Source: Neorhizobium sp. (GTDB taxonomy: Bacteria; Pseudomonadota; Alphaproteobacteria; Rhizobiales; Rhizobiaceae). Taken from it: 64,000 bases of DNA. Numbering within the stretch: position 1 is the stretch's first letter; each line of letters opens with the position of its first letter. Both the position numbers and the translations under genes were made by a program. This document shows positions 16,187-25,878 of this stretch, piece by piece. The DNA lies in the NCBI GenBank assembly GCA_028283725.1, contig JAPWKC010000001.1, forward strand, positions 248,001 through 312,000, given 5' to 3'. The notes beneath the pieces are model-generated. The model was given only the letters and a program-made list of their open reading frames with translations, ran no database searches and was not told the DNA's origin.

Positions 16187-18994
16187 TCAACGCATTTCCA
16201 GAAGCCGTTCCAGATATTGGCGCTCGGCATCGCCCGACAGCGTGTTGCCGAGCTTTTCGCGGATGGCATCGAGGATTTCGCGGGCACGCTGGACGTCGAT
16301 CTCGTCGGGCACCTTTACCTGATCGCCGAAATCAGGGCCTGACGTGGCACGCGGCCTGCCGAGCGGGTCACGGCCGTTCTGGCCGCCCTGGTTGGCCATG
16401 CTCTCGCCCTGGCCCTGCTGCTGGCCGTCCTGTCCCTGCTGGCCCTGCTGCATGGCCTGCATCATCTGCTGCATCATGTTCTGGGCGCCCTGGCGCAGCG
16501 CGTTGAGCGCCTTGCCCTGGCCATCGACGGCCTGTTCGCCTTCACCCTCGCCAAGCGCACGGCCCGCATTGCCCATCTCGCGCTGGGCCTGACCGAAGCC
16601 ATCACCGGGCTGCATGCCGAGGCCCTTGAGCCCCTTTTGCAATTCGTCGAGCTTCTTGCCGAGGCCTTCCTGCTGGGCGCGCAGGTTCTTCAGTGCCTCA
16701 CGCAGCTGTTCGGCGGTCATCTGATCGGTGTTCTGGTTGCCCTGCTGGCCACCTTGCTGGCCTTGCTGCCCCTGCCGGCCGCGTTGCCCGTTCTGGCCCA
16801 TCTGGCCTTGTTGGCCCTGCTGCCCTTGACCCTGCTGGCCCTGTTGACCTTGCTGCGCCTGGTCCTGTTCGCCTTCGCCAGACTGATCGTCAGGATCGCC
16901 ACGCTGCATGCGGTCGCGCAGGGCCTGATCGAACTTGAAGGTCTGGTCCATCAGGCGCTGCTGTTCCTGCATGATCTCGCCGAGCTTGTCGATCTGCTGG
17001 CGCATCTGGTTGGATTGCTGCTGGCCCTGCTGCTGTTGGCCGCCGCGCTGCGGGCGCCCGGCCTGCAGGTTATTCATCATCCGCTGCATCTCGGAGAGCA
17101 TCTGCTGGGCCGCATCGCGATTGCCGGAGCGGGCCAGGTTTTCGATCTGATCCATCATGTTCTGCAGGTCGCGCTGGCGGATGACATTTTGCGTCTGCAT
17201 GTTGTTGGGTGCCTGCGGCGCGTTCTGCATGCGCTGCGCCAGCTCGTTCATGAACTGCTGCATCGCCTCGCGCAATTCCTTCATCGCCTGGGCGATCTGC
17301 TCGTCGGAGGCGTTGTTCTGAAGCGCCTCGGAGAGGTTGCGCTGGGCATCGCGCAGGCGCTTTTCGGCCTGCGACAGGTCGCCATCCTCGATCCCGAGCG
17401 CGATTTCCCAAAGGTAGGCGGCGGTTTCCTTCATCGCCTCGTCGGTCTTTGCCAGCTTCATACGCTCCTGCGCCGAGCGGATGAGCAGGAAATGGCCGAG
17501 GTCGGGAATGGTCTCGTCCGGGCGGATGGCAAGCGCCTGATTGAGCGCGATGGCGCGGGGCATTTTTCGCGTATCGAGGGCAAAGATCTGCCGCTCTTCC
17601 GCAACGGCTGCGGCAAGCGGATTGCTGAAGCCGCGCGAGGGAAGCACGATTTCCTGCGAGGGGCTGCGGCCCGTCTGGCCGGCACCATCCGTGGCGACCA
17701 GCGTGATGCGGACCCGCTTGCCGGCAAGCGGATGTTCGGTGAGGTTGCGGCTGGCGGCGCCCTTCACCTCGCGGCCATTCTGGCGCGGCAGGTCGAGCTT
17801 GTATTCGGGCAGCGGGTAGAGCGGCTTGGCGTCGGGGTCCTGCGTGCCGACCGGCTCGATCAGCGCATGGGCCTCGCGGATGCCGTAATCATCCTTGCCC
17901 TTGAAGGCGATTTCAAGCGCACCGTTGACCGCCCGTTTCGGCTGGCCGTCAAAAGAGATTTCCGGCGGACGATCGGGAATGACGTCGAAGGCCCAATTCT
18001 GGCCGTTGACCGACAAATTTCCGCTTTCGTCGATCCTGTAGGCGTAATTGCGGGGTGGAACCGTCTGGCTGGCGCCGGTCGCGGCTACAGCCGTCGGCGA
18101 AGCGGCGGCCGGGGCCGTTGCCGCATTCTGTGCCGTCTGCTGCTGTCCGTCCTTATTGGCCGCAGCTTCCGCGGCCTTGCGGGCTTCCTCGGTCATCAGG
18201 GTCACGGGCTTTTCGCCCTGTTTCGGGCTGAAGACCACGGCTTCGCCGCCGGCACCCCCGGTGACGCGCACCGTCAGCGACGAGTTCTGCGGAATGGAAA
18301 GCGCATTGCCGTTTGCCCGGTCGCCTGCCTCGCGGCCGGTGAGGAATATCGGCGCGCGGCCGGTGTACGAAGGCGGCGTCAGCCAGGCGTCGATGCGCAG
18401 ATCGGGATTGCTGCTGGGCGCTGGCGCTGCCGGCGTAAACGCATCGATCGCCGAACCGCCACCATTGGAAAACGAATAGGCGAAGGCAACGGCGAGAAGC
18501 AGGGCAGGTATCGAACGCAGCGCATAACGGTCGTGGCTTGCAATATCCGGGCTCGGCATGCCTGCATCGAGCCCGGCGATACGCTCGGCCATGCGGGCCT
18601 GATGCTCTTTCCACAGCGCCCGCGAGAACGGCGTCTCGAAGGCCGGCTCGTCATCCTGCACGCCGACCGGCTGGTGGGGCAGGTTGTTGCGCTCTTCCAG
18701 AAGGCGGTCTGCATCCGGCACGCTTGGCCAGCGCAGCCTTGCCACCGGTAAAAGGCCGGCAACAAAGGCGATCGCCAGCACGGCCAGGAGCAGCCAGCGC
18801 AGCCAATCGGGCGAAAAGCGGAAAATGCCGAACCATGCCGCGGCAAAGAACAGCGCGACGATACTGACCGGCAGGAGAAGCTTCGGCAGGGCGCGCTCTG
18901 CAAAGAGCACGATCCGGGCCAGCGAGCGCTTCAGCGCAACCCGCCGTGCAAGCACAGGATCAGTCTCGAAGGCACCCTTGCGGTTGAAGCTCAT
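16187..18994 (-). CDS. TIGR02302 family membrane protein with Gln/Gly-rich region
   Basis: A 935-residue protein typical of Rhizobiales. Two adjacent helices near residues 35-85 and another near 165-180 anchor it. A beta-rich extracytoplasmic region follows, with LRIDAWLTPPSYTGRAPIFL. From about residue 530 it becomes helical and Gln-rich (DLSQAEKRLRDAQRNLSEAL), and residues 630-850 hold a low-complexity stretch of GQQGQ-type repeats. The C-terminus is ordered again (VPDEIDVQRAREILDAIREKL). The function is unknown; an envelope role is plausible from the topology. ATG 18994 fits. It lies downstream of lysA on the same strand. Confidence 0.88.
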   Translation of the reverse strand: MSFNRKGAFETDPVLARRVALKRSLARIVLFAERALPKLLLPVSIVALFFAAAWFGIFRFSPDWLRWLLLAVLAIAFVAGLLPVARLRWPSVPDADRLLEERNNLPHQPVGVQDDEPAFETPFSRALWKEHQARMAERIAGLDAGMPSPDIASHDRYALRSIPALLLAVAFAYSFSNGGGSAIDAFTPAAPAPSSNPDLRIDAWLTPPSYTGRAPIFLTGREAGDRANGNALSIPQNSSLTVRVTGGAGGEAVVFSPKQGEKPVTLMTEEARKAAEAAANKDGQQQTAQNAATAPAAASPTAVAATGASQTVPPRNYAYRIDESGNLSVNGQNWAFDVIPDRPPEISFDGQPKRAVNGALEIAFKGKDDYGIREAHALIEPVGTQDPDAKPLYPLPEYKLDLPRQNGREVKGAASRNLTEHPLAGKRVRITLVATDGAGQTGRSPSQEIVLPSRGFSNPLAAAVAEERQIFALDTRKMPRAIALNQALAIRPDETIPDLGHFLLIRSAQERMKLAKTDEAMKETAAYLWEIALGIEDGDLSQAEKRLRDAQRNLSEALQNNASDEQIAQAMKELREAMQQFMNELAQRMQNAPQAPNNMQTQNVIRQRDLQNMMDQIENLARSGNRDAAQQMLSEMQRMMNNLQAGRPQRGGQQQQGQQQSNQMRQQIDKLGEIMQEQQRLMDQTFKFDQALRDRMQRGDPDDQSGEGEQDQAQQGQQGQQGQGQQGQQGQMGQNGQRGRQGQQGQQGGQQGNQNTDQMTAEQLREALKNLRAQQEGLGKKLDELQKGLKGLGMQPGDGFGQAQREMGNAGRALGEGEGEQAVDGQGKALNALRQGAQNMMQQMMQAMQQGQQGQDGQQQGQGESMANQGGQNGRDPLGRPRATSGPDFGDQVKVPDEIDVQRAREILDAIREKLGNTLSGDAERQYLERLLEMR

Positions 18995-19128
18995 CCGGTC
19001 CGTCTCCGATTGTGGCGGCGAAACTCAAGCCTTCAAGATAACGATCTTTGTGGCGAAGACGAGGGGAGGGGGCAGAATGCCCCCGTTATTTCGCCGGATT
19101 TCCCGCAAAAGTGAATGCTTGGTTCGCC

Positions 19129-20397
19129 TCACGCAAGCCATGCGGGAATGGAATCGAGGCCGATGAGTTCGTCATAGGTGCCGCGCGGGCGGATGACGTG
19201 AAACTCGCTGCCGCTCACCAGAACCTCCGGCACGAGCAGGCGGGAATTGTATGTTCCAGCCTGGACCGCGCCATAGGCGCCTGCCGAGGAGACGGCGATC
19301 AGGTCGCCGGGCTTCGGTTCGGCCATCTCGCGGTCGAGCGCCAGATAGTCGCCTGTCTCGCAGACCGGGCCGACCACATCGCCGCGAATGCGCGGCGCGT
19401 CGGCAGTCGGTACAACCACGGGGCGGATGGCGTGATAGGCTTCATAGAGCGTCGGGCGGATCAGATCGTTCATGGCGCCGTCGACGATGACGAAGGTCTT
19501 CTCGCCGGCATCCTTCACATAGATGACTTCGGTCACCAGAATGCCGGCATTGCCGACGATGAGGCGGCCGGGTTCTGTGACGATCTTGCAATTGAGCGAG
19601 CGCAGCTGGCGCTTGACCGTTTCCGCATAGGCGTCCGGCAAGGGTGGCGGCGTGTTGTCTTCCTTGTAGGGGATGCCGAGGCCGCCGCCGATATCGACAT
19701 GGTCGATGCGATGGCCATCGCTGCGCAGCGTATCGACCAGTTCGCGCAGCAGGCGGAAGGCGTGTTCGAACGGTTCCAGCTCGGTGATCTGGCTGCCGAT
19801 ATGCATGTCGATGCCGGTAACGTCGATGCCGGGCAGGGTCGCGGCATGGGCGTAGACGCCGCGGGCGCGCTCATAGGCGATGCCGAACTTGTTTTCCTTC
19901 TTGCCGGTCGAGATCTTGGCATGGGTGCCGGCATCGACATCCGGGTTGATGCGGAAGGAAACATGCGCCTTTTTCCCGGCCTTCACGGCGCGCAGGTTCA
20001 AGACTTCCAGTTCCGGCTCGGATTCGACGTTGAAGCAATAGATGCCGGCTTCGAGCGCCAGATCCATCTCCTGTACCGTCTTGCCGACGCCGGAAAACAT
20101 GATGCGGGACGCCGGGATGCCGGCGGCCAGCGCGCGGCGCAGCTCGCCGCCCGAGACGACGTCGACGCCGGCGCCGAGGCGGCCGAGCGTTTTGAGGACC
20201 GCCTGGTTGGAATTGGCTTTCATGGCGTAGCAGACCATCGCGTCCACATCGGCAAAAGCCGCTGCGAACACCTTATAATGGCGCTCCAGCGTTGCCGTCG
20301 AATAGACGTAGAAGGGCGTGCCGACGGCCTTGGCGATCTCGGGTATCGCGACGTTTTCGGCGTGCAGCACGCCGTCTATGTATTGGAAATGGTTCAC
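19129..20397 (-). CDS. lysA: Diaminopimelate decarboxylase
   Basis: A 422-residue fold-type III PLP enzyme that decarboxylates meso-diaminopimelate to L-lysine. The PLP lysine is K60 in CYAMKANSN. Phosphate and substrate motifs include GAGVDVVSGGELRRAL, HIDHVDIGGGLGIPY, TEPGRLIVGNAG and the active-site Cys in GPVCETGDYLA. The start is GTG 20397. It is preceded by lptM and argH on the same strand; argH-lptM-lysA is the normal order in Rhizobiaceae. Confidence 0.96.
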   Translation of the reverse strand: MNHFQYIDGVLHAENVAIPEIAKAVGTPFYVYSTATLERHYKVFAAAFADVDAMVCYAMKANSNQAVLKTLGRLGAGVDVVSGGELRRALAAGIPASRIMFSGVGKTVQEMDLALEAGIYCFNVESEPELEVLNLRAVKAGKKAHVSFRINPDVDAGTHAKISTGKKENKFGIAYERARGVYAHAATLPGIDVTGIDMHIGSQITELEPFEHAFRLLRELVDTLRSDGHRIDHVDIGGGLGIPYKEDNTPPPLPDAYAETVKRQLRSLNCKIVTEPGRLIVGNAGILVTEVIYVKDAGEKTFVIVDGAMNDLIRPTLYEAYHAIRPVVVPTADAPRIRGDVVGPVCETGDYLALDREMAEPKPGDLIAVSSAGAYGAVQAGTYNSRLLVPEVLVSGSEFHVIRPRGTYDELIGLDSIPAWLA

Positions 20398-20427
20398 GGG
20401 GCTGCTCGAATATTATGGAGGCGGATA

Positions 20428-20631
20428 TTACAGGAGCGAATCGAGGATGAAGGGGCGTTCCGGAACGATTTCCTTCTTCGCCGCGGCCTTGTCGCTCTTG
20501 CGGACATTCTGCTGTTCGACCGGCGTGCTCGGACGGTCGAGGTCGCCCTTGCGGCCGCAGCCGACAACGACGACGCCTGCAAGGCTCAGCGCAAGGGTGA
20601 TGCGGGCGAATTGGACCAGCGACTTCGACAT
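20428..20631 (-). CDS. lptM: LPS translocon maturation lipoprotein LptM
   Basis: A 67-residue lipoprotein. The signal peptide (ARITLALSLAGVVVVGC) ends in a lipobox VVGC, with Cys at residue 25, followed by GRKGDLDRP. The short CGxKGxL(D/Y)xP segment after the lipid Cys defines LptM (formerly YifL), which helps mature the LptD-LptE outer membrane translocon. A Lys-rich linker and a FILDSLL tail follow. It lies between argH and lysA, as in many proteobacteria. Confidence 0.88.
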   Translation of the reverse strand: MSKSLVQFARITLALSLAGVVVVGCGRKGDLDRPSTPVEQQNVRKSDKAAAKKEIVPERPFILDSLL

Positions 20632-20745
20632 TTCATTCCTTCTCCGGCACGGTAACGCCGCCTGTCATAGCGGGTTTGCGCGGCCTTGTGCAGTGTTATT
20701 CGATGCCGTTTTCGTCAGGCATCGGGCGGCACCCACGGCTCACGT

Positions 20746-22149
20746 TCAGTTGCGGGCACGCCAGTAGGCGATCTGCTTCTTGACCTCGGCCGGCGCCGTG
20801 CCGCCGAAGGAGGTACGGCTTGCGACCGACGCATCGACCGTCAGCACGTCGAAGACATTTGCGGTGATCGCCGGGTTGATCGCCTGGAGTTCCTCAAGCG
20901 ACAGTTCAGCCAGTTCGCAGCTTTTCTGTTCGGCAAGCGCCACCGCATGGCCGGTGGCGTGATGGGCGTCGCGGAAGGGGAGGCCCGCTTCCCGCACCAG
21001 CCAGTCGGCGAGATCGGTCGCGGTCGAATAGCCGGAGCCGGCGGCAGCCCGCATGCGGTCCACGCGGATCGTCATGTCGCGCATCATGCCGGTCATCGCG
21101 GCAATCGCGAGTTCAAGGTTTTCGGCGGCGTCGAAGACCTGTTCCTTGTCTTCCTGCATGTCCTTGGAATAGGCGAGCGGCAGGCCCTTCATGATCGTCA
21201 GGAGCGCCACCAGCGAGCCGTTGATGCGGCCGGTCTTGGCGCGCACCAGTTCGGCGGCATCCGGGTTCTTCTTCTGCGGCATGATCGAGGAGCCGGTCGA
21301 AAACGCATCCGAGAGGCGCACGAAGCCAAATTGCGGCGTCGACCAGATGACGATCTCTTCGGCCAGACGCGACAGATGGACGGCGCAGATCGCGGCGACC
21401 GAGAGGAATTCCAGCGCGAAATCGCGGTCCGACACGGTGTCGATGGAGTTGCGGGTCGGTTCGCGGAAGCCGAGCGCCTTTGCCGTCATATGGCGGTCGA
21501 TCGGGAAGCCGGTGCCGGCAAGGGCTGCGGCGCCGATCGGGCTTTCGTCCATGTGGTCGATCGCGTGGCGCACGCGGGCGCGGTCACGGCCAAACATTTC
21601 GACATAGGCCATGCAGTGGTGGCCGAAGGTGACGGGCTGGGCGGTCTGCAGGTGGGTGAAACCGGGCATGACGGTCTCGGCATGTTCTTCGGCGCGGTCG
21701 AGGAAGGCTGCAATCAGACCGGTCAGCATGGCTTCCGTCTTGACGAGTTCTTCCTTGACCCAGAGGCGGAAATCGAGCGCCACCTGATCGTTGCGCGAAC
21801 GGGCGGTATGCAGGCGGCCGGCGGCCGGGCCGATCAGGGTCGCGAGCCGCGCCTCGATGTTCATATGGATGTCTTCGAGCTTTCTCGAAAACTCGAACGT
21901 GCCGGCATCGATCTCTGACAGGATCGTGTTCAGGCCGGTGACGATTTTCTCTTTGTCTTCTGCCGAAATAATGCCCTTCTCGGCGAGCATGGTGGCATGG
22001 GCGATGGAGCCGCGGATGTCCTGGGCGTAGAGCTTCTTGTCGAACCCGATCGAGGCGTTTATCTCCTCCATGATCGCGGCCGGCCCGGAGGCGAAGCGCC
22101 CGCCCCACATCTGGTTGGAGGATTTCGCTTCCTTCGTTCCGTCAGCCAT
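20746..22149 (-). CDS. argH: Argininosuccinate lyase
   Basis: A 467-residue enzyme of the fumarase/aspartase superfamily that cleaves argininosuccinate to arginine and fumarate, the last step of arginine synthesis. The superfamily signature [11 protein letters not shown] is at residues 286-296. [10 protein letters not shown] (114-123), the catalytic-His segment [16 protein letters not shown] (163-178) and MWGGRF near the N-terminus also match. It leads the argH-lptM-lysA series. Only 26 bases separate its start from the divergent tlpA start. Confidence 0.97.
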   Translation of the reverse strand: MADGTKEAKSSNQMWGGRFASGPAAIMEEINASIGFDKKLYAQDIRGSIAHATMLAEKGIISAEDKEKIVTGLNTILSEIDAGTFEFSRKLEDIHMNIEARLATLIGPAAGRLHTARSRNDQVALDFRLWVKEELVKTEAMLTGLIAAFLDRAEEHAETVMPGFTHLQTAQPVTFGHHCMAYVEMFGRDRARVRHAIDHMDESPIGAAALAGTGFPIDRHMTAKALGFREPTRNSIDTVSDRDFALEFLSVAAICAVHLSRLAEEIVIWSTPQFGFVRLSDAFSTGSSIMPQKKNPDAAELVRAKTGRINGSLVALLTIMKGLPLAYSKDMQEDKEQVFDAAENLELAIAAMTGMMRDMTIRVDRMRAAAGSGYSTATDLADWLVREAGLPFRDAHHATGHAVALAEQKSCELAELSLEELQAINPAITANVFDVLTVDASVASRTSFGGTAPAEVKKQIAYWRARN

Positions 22150-22175
22150 CTTGTGCCCAAGTCCTGGAGTGATTG

Positions 22176-22865
22176 ATGACGTCCAAAAGACCCTTCGGCC
22201 TTCCTTCCGTCAGATTGATCCTGATCGCGGCCGTGGCTGGAGTGCTCGCCGGCGCCGTGGCGGTATACGTGAGGAATGTGGGGTCTGGCAATGGCGAAGC
22301 GGCGGCAGGCGTGAGCGTTGCTGCGGCCACCGCCGGCAGCGACGCCAGGTGCGAAGGGGCGGCGGAAAAGGTCGCCTCCGTTTCAGCCTTCGCCAAGGGG
22401 CAGGTGGCGGCAATGACGAAAGCCTATCCGCCACGGATGATCGATCTTGCCTTCAAGGCCGAGGAGGGCAGGCCGATGACCACGGCCGATCTCGCCGGCA
22501 AGGTCGTGCTCGTCAATCTGTGGGCCACATGGTGCGTTCCCTGCCGCGAGGAAATGCCGGCGCTCAACGCCTTGCAGCGCGAGATGGGCGGTGACGGTTT
22601 CGAAGTTGTGGCGATCAATATCGACACCGGCAGTGACGACAAGCCGAAAGCGTTTTATGCCGACTACAAGATCGACCGGCTCGGATATTACCGCGACAGT
22701 TCCATGGGCGTGTTCAACGCAGTGAAGAAACAGGGGCTTGCCTTCGGTCTTCCGGCAACTCTCGTGCTCGATAAAGAGGGTTGCCTGATCTCGTCGATGA
22801 ACGGCCCGGCGGCCTGGGACAGTCCCGACGCCAAGGCGCTGATCACGGCGGCGATCGGCTCGTGA
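22176..22865 (+). CDS. tlpA: Thiol:disulfide interchange protein TlpA
   Basis: A 229-residue membrane-anchored thioredoxin-like protein. The anchor is near residues 12-32 ([21 protein letters not shown]), with the domain in the periplasm. The redox site is WCVPC at residues 119-123, within [19 protein letters not shown]. The cis-Pro lies in GLPATLVLD. TlpA proteins reduce periplasmic disulfides, notably in cytochrome oxidase copper-site assembly. ATG 22176 is preferred over TTG 22173 because GGAG is six bases upstream. Confidence 0.93.
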   Translation: MTSKRPFGLPSVRLILIAAVAGVLAGAVAVYVRNVGSGNGEAAAGVSVAAATAGSDARCEGAAEKVASVSAFAKGQVAAMTKAYPPRMIDLAFKAEEGRPMTTADLAGKVVLVNLWATWCVPCREEMPALNALQREMGGDGFEVVAINIDTGSDDKPKAFYADYKIDRLGYYRDSSMGVFNAVKKQGLAFGLPATLVLDKEGCLISSMNGPAAWDSPDAKALITAAIGS

Positions 22866-23024
22866 ACCGGCGTCATTCTGCGGATCGAGACCCTTTCCTG
22901 CGCGTGCCGGTTGAGCCCGTGCGGCATATGGCGCCAGGCGCTGCGACCGGGGGTTTTGAACAGGTTTGCGCAAGCCCCGGCGAAGAGTGTCGCGCGAAAT
23001 TCACTCCCGCCAGAAGCCGATTTC

Positions 23025-24845
23025 ATGAACCAGCCTTCCTCTACGCAGTCCGACGATCAGGCGGCCTTTCTTTCCGCCATCGGCGATGCCAGCGCGCTGA
23101 TGGGCGCCGGGCGTTTTCAGGAGGCGATCGATCTTTTGATGGCGATGCCGGATGCGGTGCGCAGGCATCCCGTCGCCTGCAATACGCTCGCCTTCCTGAT
23201 GCTGCATACCGATCAGGCGAAGGAAGCGGTGACATGGTTCGAGGCGGCGATGTCGGCCAATCCGGGCGATCCGCAGGCGATCAAGGGGTTGGGGCAGGCT
23301 TGCCACGCAAACGGCGAGCTTTCCCGCGCGCTGTCCTGCTACGATATCCTGCTCGCCTCGGTGAAGGCCGACCAGATCGACGTCACCTACAAGCGGTCAC
23401 TGCTGCTCATCGACATGGGCAAGCTCGATGAGGCGCTGGAAAATCTCGACAAGGTGATCGCGCTCGACGCCGCGCATGTGGCTGCCCATTCCAAGCGCAG
23501 CGAGATCCTCCAGACCCGCGGCGACCTGCAGGGCGCGATACTGGCAGCGCATCAAAGCTGCAAGGCCAAGCCCGGCGATGCGTCCGGCTGGATCCGGCTC
23601 GGGACGCTTTTGCAGAAGGGCAACCAGAACGGCCAGGCGATCATCGCCTATGATCGCGGCCTGAAGATCGCGCCCAATGATTTTTCCGGCCTCTACAACA
23701 AGGCGCTGGCGCTGCGCGATCTCGGCAAGCCGAAGGACGCGCTCTACTTCGCCCAGAAGGCGCTGATGGTGGATGGTGAAGACCGCGAGGTGCTCTTGCT
23801 CTGCGGCAGCCTCGAACAGAACCTCGGCAATATCGAGGCGGCCAAGGCCTGTTTCCGCCAGGTGGCGGCCATGGGGGCGGCACGTCACTATCCGGCGGTG
23901 CCGCAGCCGGCGAAATTCCGCGCCATGATGCTGTTTTCTCCGGTCGGCGGCAACACGCCCTACGAGGACCTGATCAAGGACAGCGGCTTCGACAGCGACG
24001 TCTACGTCATCCTTCCGGGCTATCATCACGATCCGGCGGCGCTGGAGGCGAAGGGCGATATCGTCGTCAATCTCGTATCCGAGCCTGACCGGGGCATGGA
24101 CACGATCGATGCCTCCCGCGAGCTGGTGGACCAGCTTTGCCTGCCGGTCATCAACCATCCGACGCTGATTGCCGGCACCAATCGCGAAACGGTCGCCCGG
24201 CTGCTGGCCGACGTGCCTAATGCGGTGATGCCGGTGACGGATCTGGTGACGCCGGTCGATCTGATTGCCGCCATCGACGCCGGTGACGTGCCGGCACTGC
24301 CGGTCATCGTGCGGCAGAGCGGCTTTCACGGCGGCGAGCGGATGGAACTTGTTTCGGACGCCGACGCGCTCGTGGCCTTCGCCAGGGATGCCGGCGAGCA
24401 TGCGCTCTATCTCACGCGCTATGTCGACTACAGCTCGACCGACGGGCATTTCCGCAAATACCGCTTCATCTTCGTCAACGACGAGATCCTGCCCTATCAT
24501 CTGGCGATCGGCGACGTCTGGAAGGTTCACCATGCCTCGACGCGGATGGGGGAACTGGAATGGATGCGCTGCGAGGAGGACGTCTTCCTCAATCATCCGG
24601 AACAGGTGTTCGGCGCACCGCAGATGGCAGCGCTCGACGAGATCCGCCGCAGGGTCGGCCTCGACTATTTCGGCATCGACTGCTCGCTCGACCGCGATGG
24701 CAATGTCGTGATCTTCGAGGTCAATGCAACGATGCTCATCCACCTGCATAACGAAGGGTTCGAATACAAGGACCCGCATGTCTACCGGATCAAGCGTGCC
24801 TTCGAAGCCATGCTGGAAGCGCGGGTGAGGAAAAACGGCGCCTGA
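23025..24845 (+). CDS. TPR repeat protein fused to an ATP-grasp-like domain
   Basis: A 606-residue soluble protein with two parts. Residues ~15-295 form about eight tetratricopeptide repeats, such as GKLDEALENLDKVIALDAAH and GNQNGQAIIAYDRGLKIAPND. Residues ~305-605 look like an ATP-grasp enzyme: a Rossmann-like start (AMMLFSPVGGNTPYEDLI), VINHPTLIAGTNRETVARLL, VIVRQSGFHGGERMELV, YLTRYVDYSSTDGHFRKYRFIFV, then DYFGIDCSLDRDGNVVIFEVNATM with the metal-binding D, E and N. The product is unknown; ATP-grasp enzymes usually ligate carboxylates to amines. ATG 23025 precedes the first ordered helix, with only a weak ribosome-binding site. It follows tlpA on the same strand. Confidence 0.82.
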   Translation: MNQPSSTQSDDQAAFLSAIGDASALMGAGRFQEAIDLLMAMPDAVRRHPVACNTLAFLMLHTDQAKEAVTWFEAAMSANPGDPQAIKGLGQACHANGELSRALSCYDILLASVKADQIDVTYKRSLLLIDMGKLDEALENLDKVIALDAAHVAAHSKRSEILQTRGDLQGAILAAHQSCKAKPGDASGWIRLGTLLQKGNQNGQAIIAYDRGLKIAPNDFSGLYNKALALRDLGKPKDALYFAQKALMVDGEDREVLLLCGSLEQNLGNIEAAKACFRQVAAMGAARHYPAVPQPAKFRAMMLFSPVGGNTPYEDLIKDSGFDSDVYVILPGYHHDPAALEAKGDIVVNLVSEPDRGMDTIDASRELVDQLCLPVINHPTLIAGTNRETVARLLADVPNAVMPVTDLVTPVDLIAAIDAGDVPALPVIVRQSGFHGGERMELVSDADALVAFARDAGEHALYLTRYVDYSSTDGHFRKYRFIFVNDEILPYHLAIGDVWKVHHASTRMGELEWMRCEEDVFLNHPEQVFGAPQMAALDEIRRRVGLDYFGIDCSLDRDGNVVIFEVNATMLIHLHNEGFEYKDPHVYRIKRAFEAMLEARVRKNGA

Positions 24846-24879
24846 GGTTTCGGCTGACGTCTTGCACAAGCCTGAGGCC

Positions 24880-24962
24880 GTCATCCTCGCCTTTGTGGCG
24901 AGGATCTCACCACTGTCAATAATGTTTGTGGACAGATCCTCGGGACCGGCCCGAGGATGACG
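24880..24962 (+). repeat. Dispersed intergenic palindromic repeat, copy 2
   Basis: The same element as at 15910-15988, inverted in orientation. It starts GTCATCCTCGCC...GGCGAGGATCTCACCACTG, continues to GTGGACAGATCCTCGGGACC and ends GGCCCGAGGATGACG. Both ends are palindromic, and the middle (GTCAATAATGTTT) is variable. It occupies the gap between the convergent TPR/ATP-grasp and hbdA genes, and could fold in either transcript. Confidence 0.78.
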
Positions 24963-24996
24963 TCCGCGACGGTGGCGACCTTGGCCGGCTACGCCA

Positions 24997-25878
24997 TCAG
25001 CGTGTCGGAACCGGCACTTCGCCGCGGTAGTCGTAGAAGCCGCGGCCGGATTTGCGGCCGAGCCAGCCAGCTTCGACGTATTTCACCAGAAGCGGGCAGG
25101 GACGGTATTTCGAGTCCGCCAGACCGTCATGCAGGACCTGCATGATCGACAGGCAGGTGTCGAGGCCGATGAAATCGGCAAGCTGAAGCGGCCCCATCGG
25201 GTGGTTGGCGCCAAGTTTCATCGCTGTATCGATGGCTTCCACGGAGCCGACGCCTTCATAGAGCGTGTAGATCGCCTCGTTGATCATCGGCAGAAGGATA
25301 CGGTTGACGATGAAGGCCGGGAAATCTTCCGCCACCGTCGCCGTCTTTTCGAGTGCGGCGACATAGGCCTTGGCGGCTGAAAAGGTTTTTTCCTCGGTGG
25401 CGATGCCGCGCACCAGTTCCACCAGCTTCATCACCGGAACCGGGTTCATGAAGTGGATACCCATGAAGCGCTCCGGACGGTCGGTGGCCGAGGCAAGCCG
25501 GGTGATCGAAAGCGACGAGGTATTGGTGGCAAGAATGGCTTCCGGCTTCAGGACGGGGCAGACCTGCGCATAGATTTTGCGCTTGGTGGATTCGTCCTCG
25601 GTCGCAGCCTCGATCACCAGATCCATGGCGGCGAGGTCGTGGACGTCGGAGGAGCCCGAGATCAGCGCGAGAGCCTTCTTGCGATCGTCATCCGACAGTT
25701 TGCCGTTGCCGACCTGACGGGCCAGATTGCCGTTGATCGTGGCCAGTGCCGCCTCGATGCGATCCTTGGAAAGATCGTACATCTGGACCTGATAGCCTGC
25801 GAGCGCCGAGACATGGGCGATGCCGCAGCCCATCTGGCCCGCACCGATAATGCCGATAGTCTTGATCGCCGTGTCCAT
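24997..25878 (-). CDS. hbdA: 3-hydroxybutyryl-CoA dehydrogenase
   Basis: A 293-residue NAD-dependent enzyme that oxidises (S)-3-hydroxybutyryl-CoA. The Rossmann loop GAGQMG is at residues 12-17. LVIEAATED, LATNTSSLSITRLA and the catalytic-His segment FMGIHFMNPVPVMKLVE follow, and the C-terminal domain holds DFPAFIVNRILLPMINEA and ANHPMGPLQLADFIGLD. ATG 25878 fits the family N-terminus. It follows etfBA on the same strand, which links it to acyl-CoA oxidation. Confidence 0.95.
   Translation of the reverse strand: MDTAIKTIGIIGAGQMGCGIAHVSALAGYQVQMYDLSKDRIEAALATINGNLARQVGNGKLSDDDRKKALALISGSSDVHDLAAMDLVIEAATEDESTKRKIYAQVCPVLKPEAILATNTSSLSITRLASATDRPERFMGIHFMNPVPVMKLVELVRGIATEEKTFSAAKAYVAALEKTATVAEDFPAFIVNRILLPMINEAIYTLYEGVGSVEAIDTAMKLGANHPMGPLQLADFIGLDTCLSIMQVLHDGLADSKYRPCPLLVKYVEAGWLGRKSGRGFYDYRGEVPVPTR

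Noticed and set aside
16637-18751. 704-codon hydrophobic Leu-rich frame antisense to the TIGR02302 gene
   Set aside because: Its Leu-rich composition comes from reading the Gln-rich repeat backwards (CTG from CAG). No start or homology.
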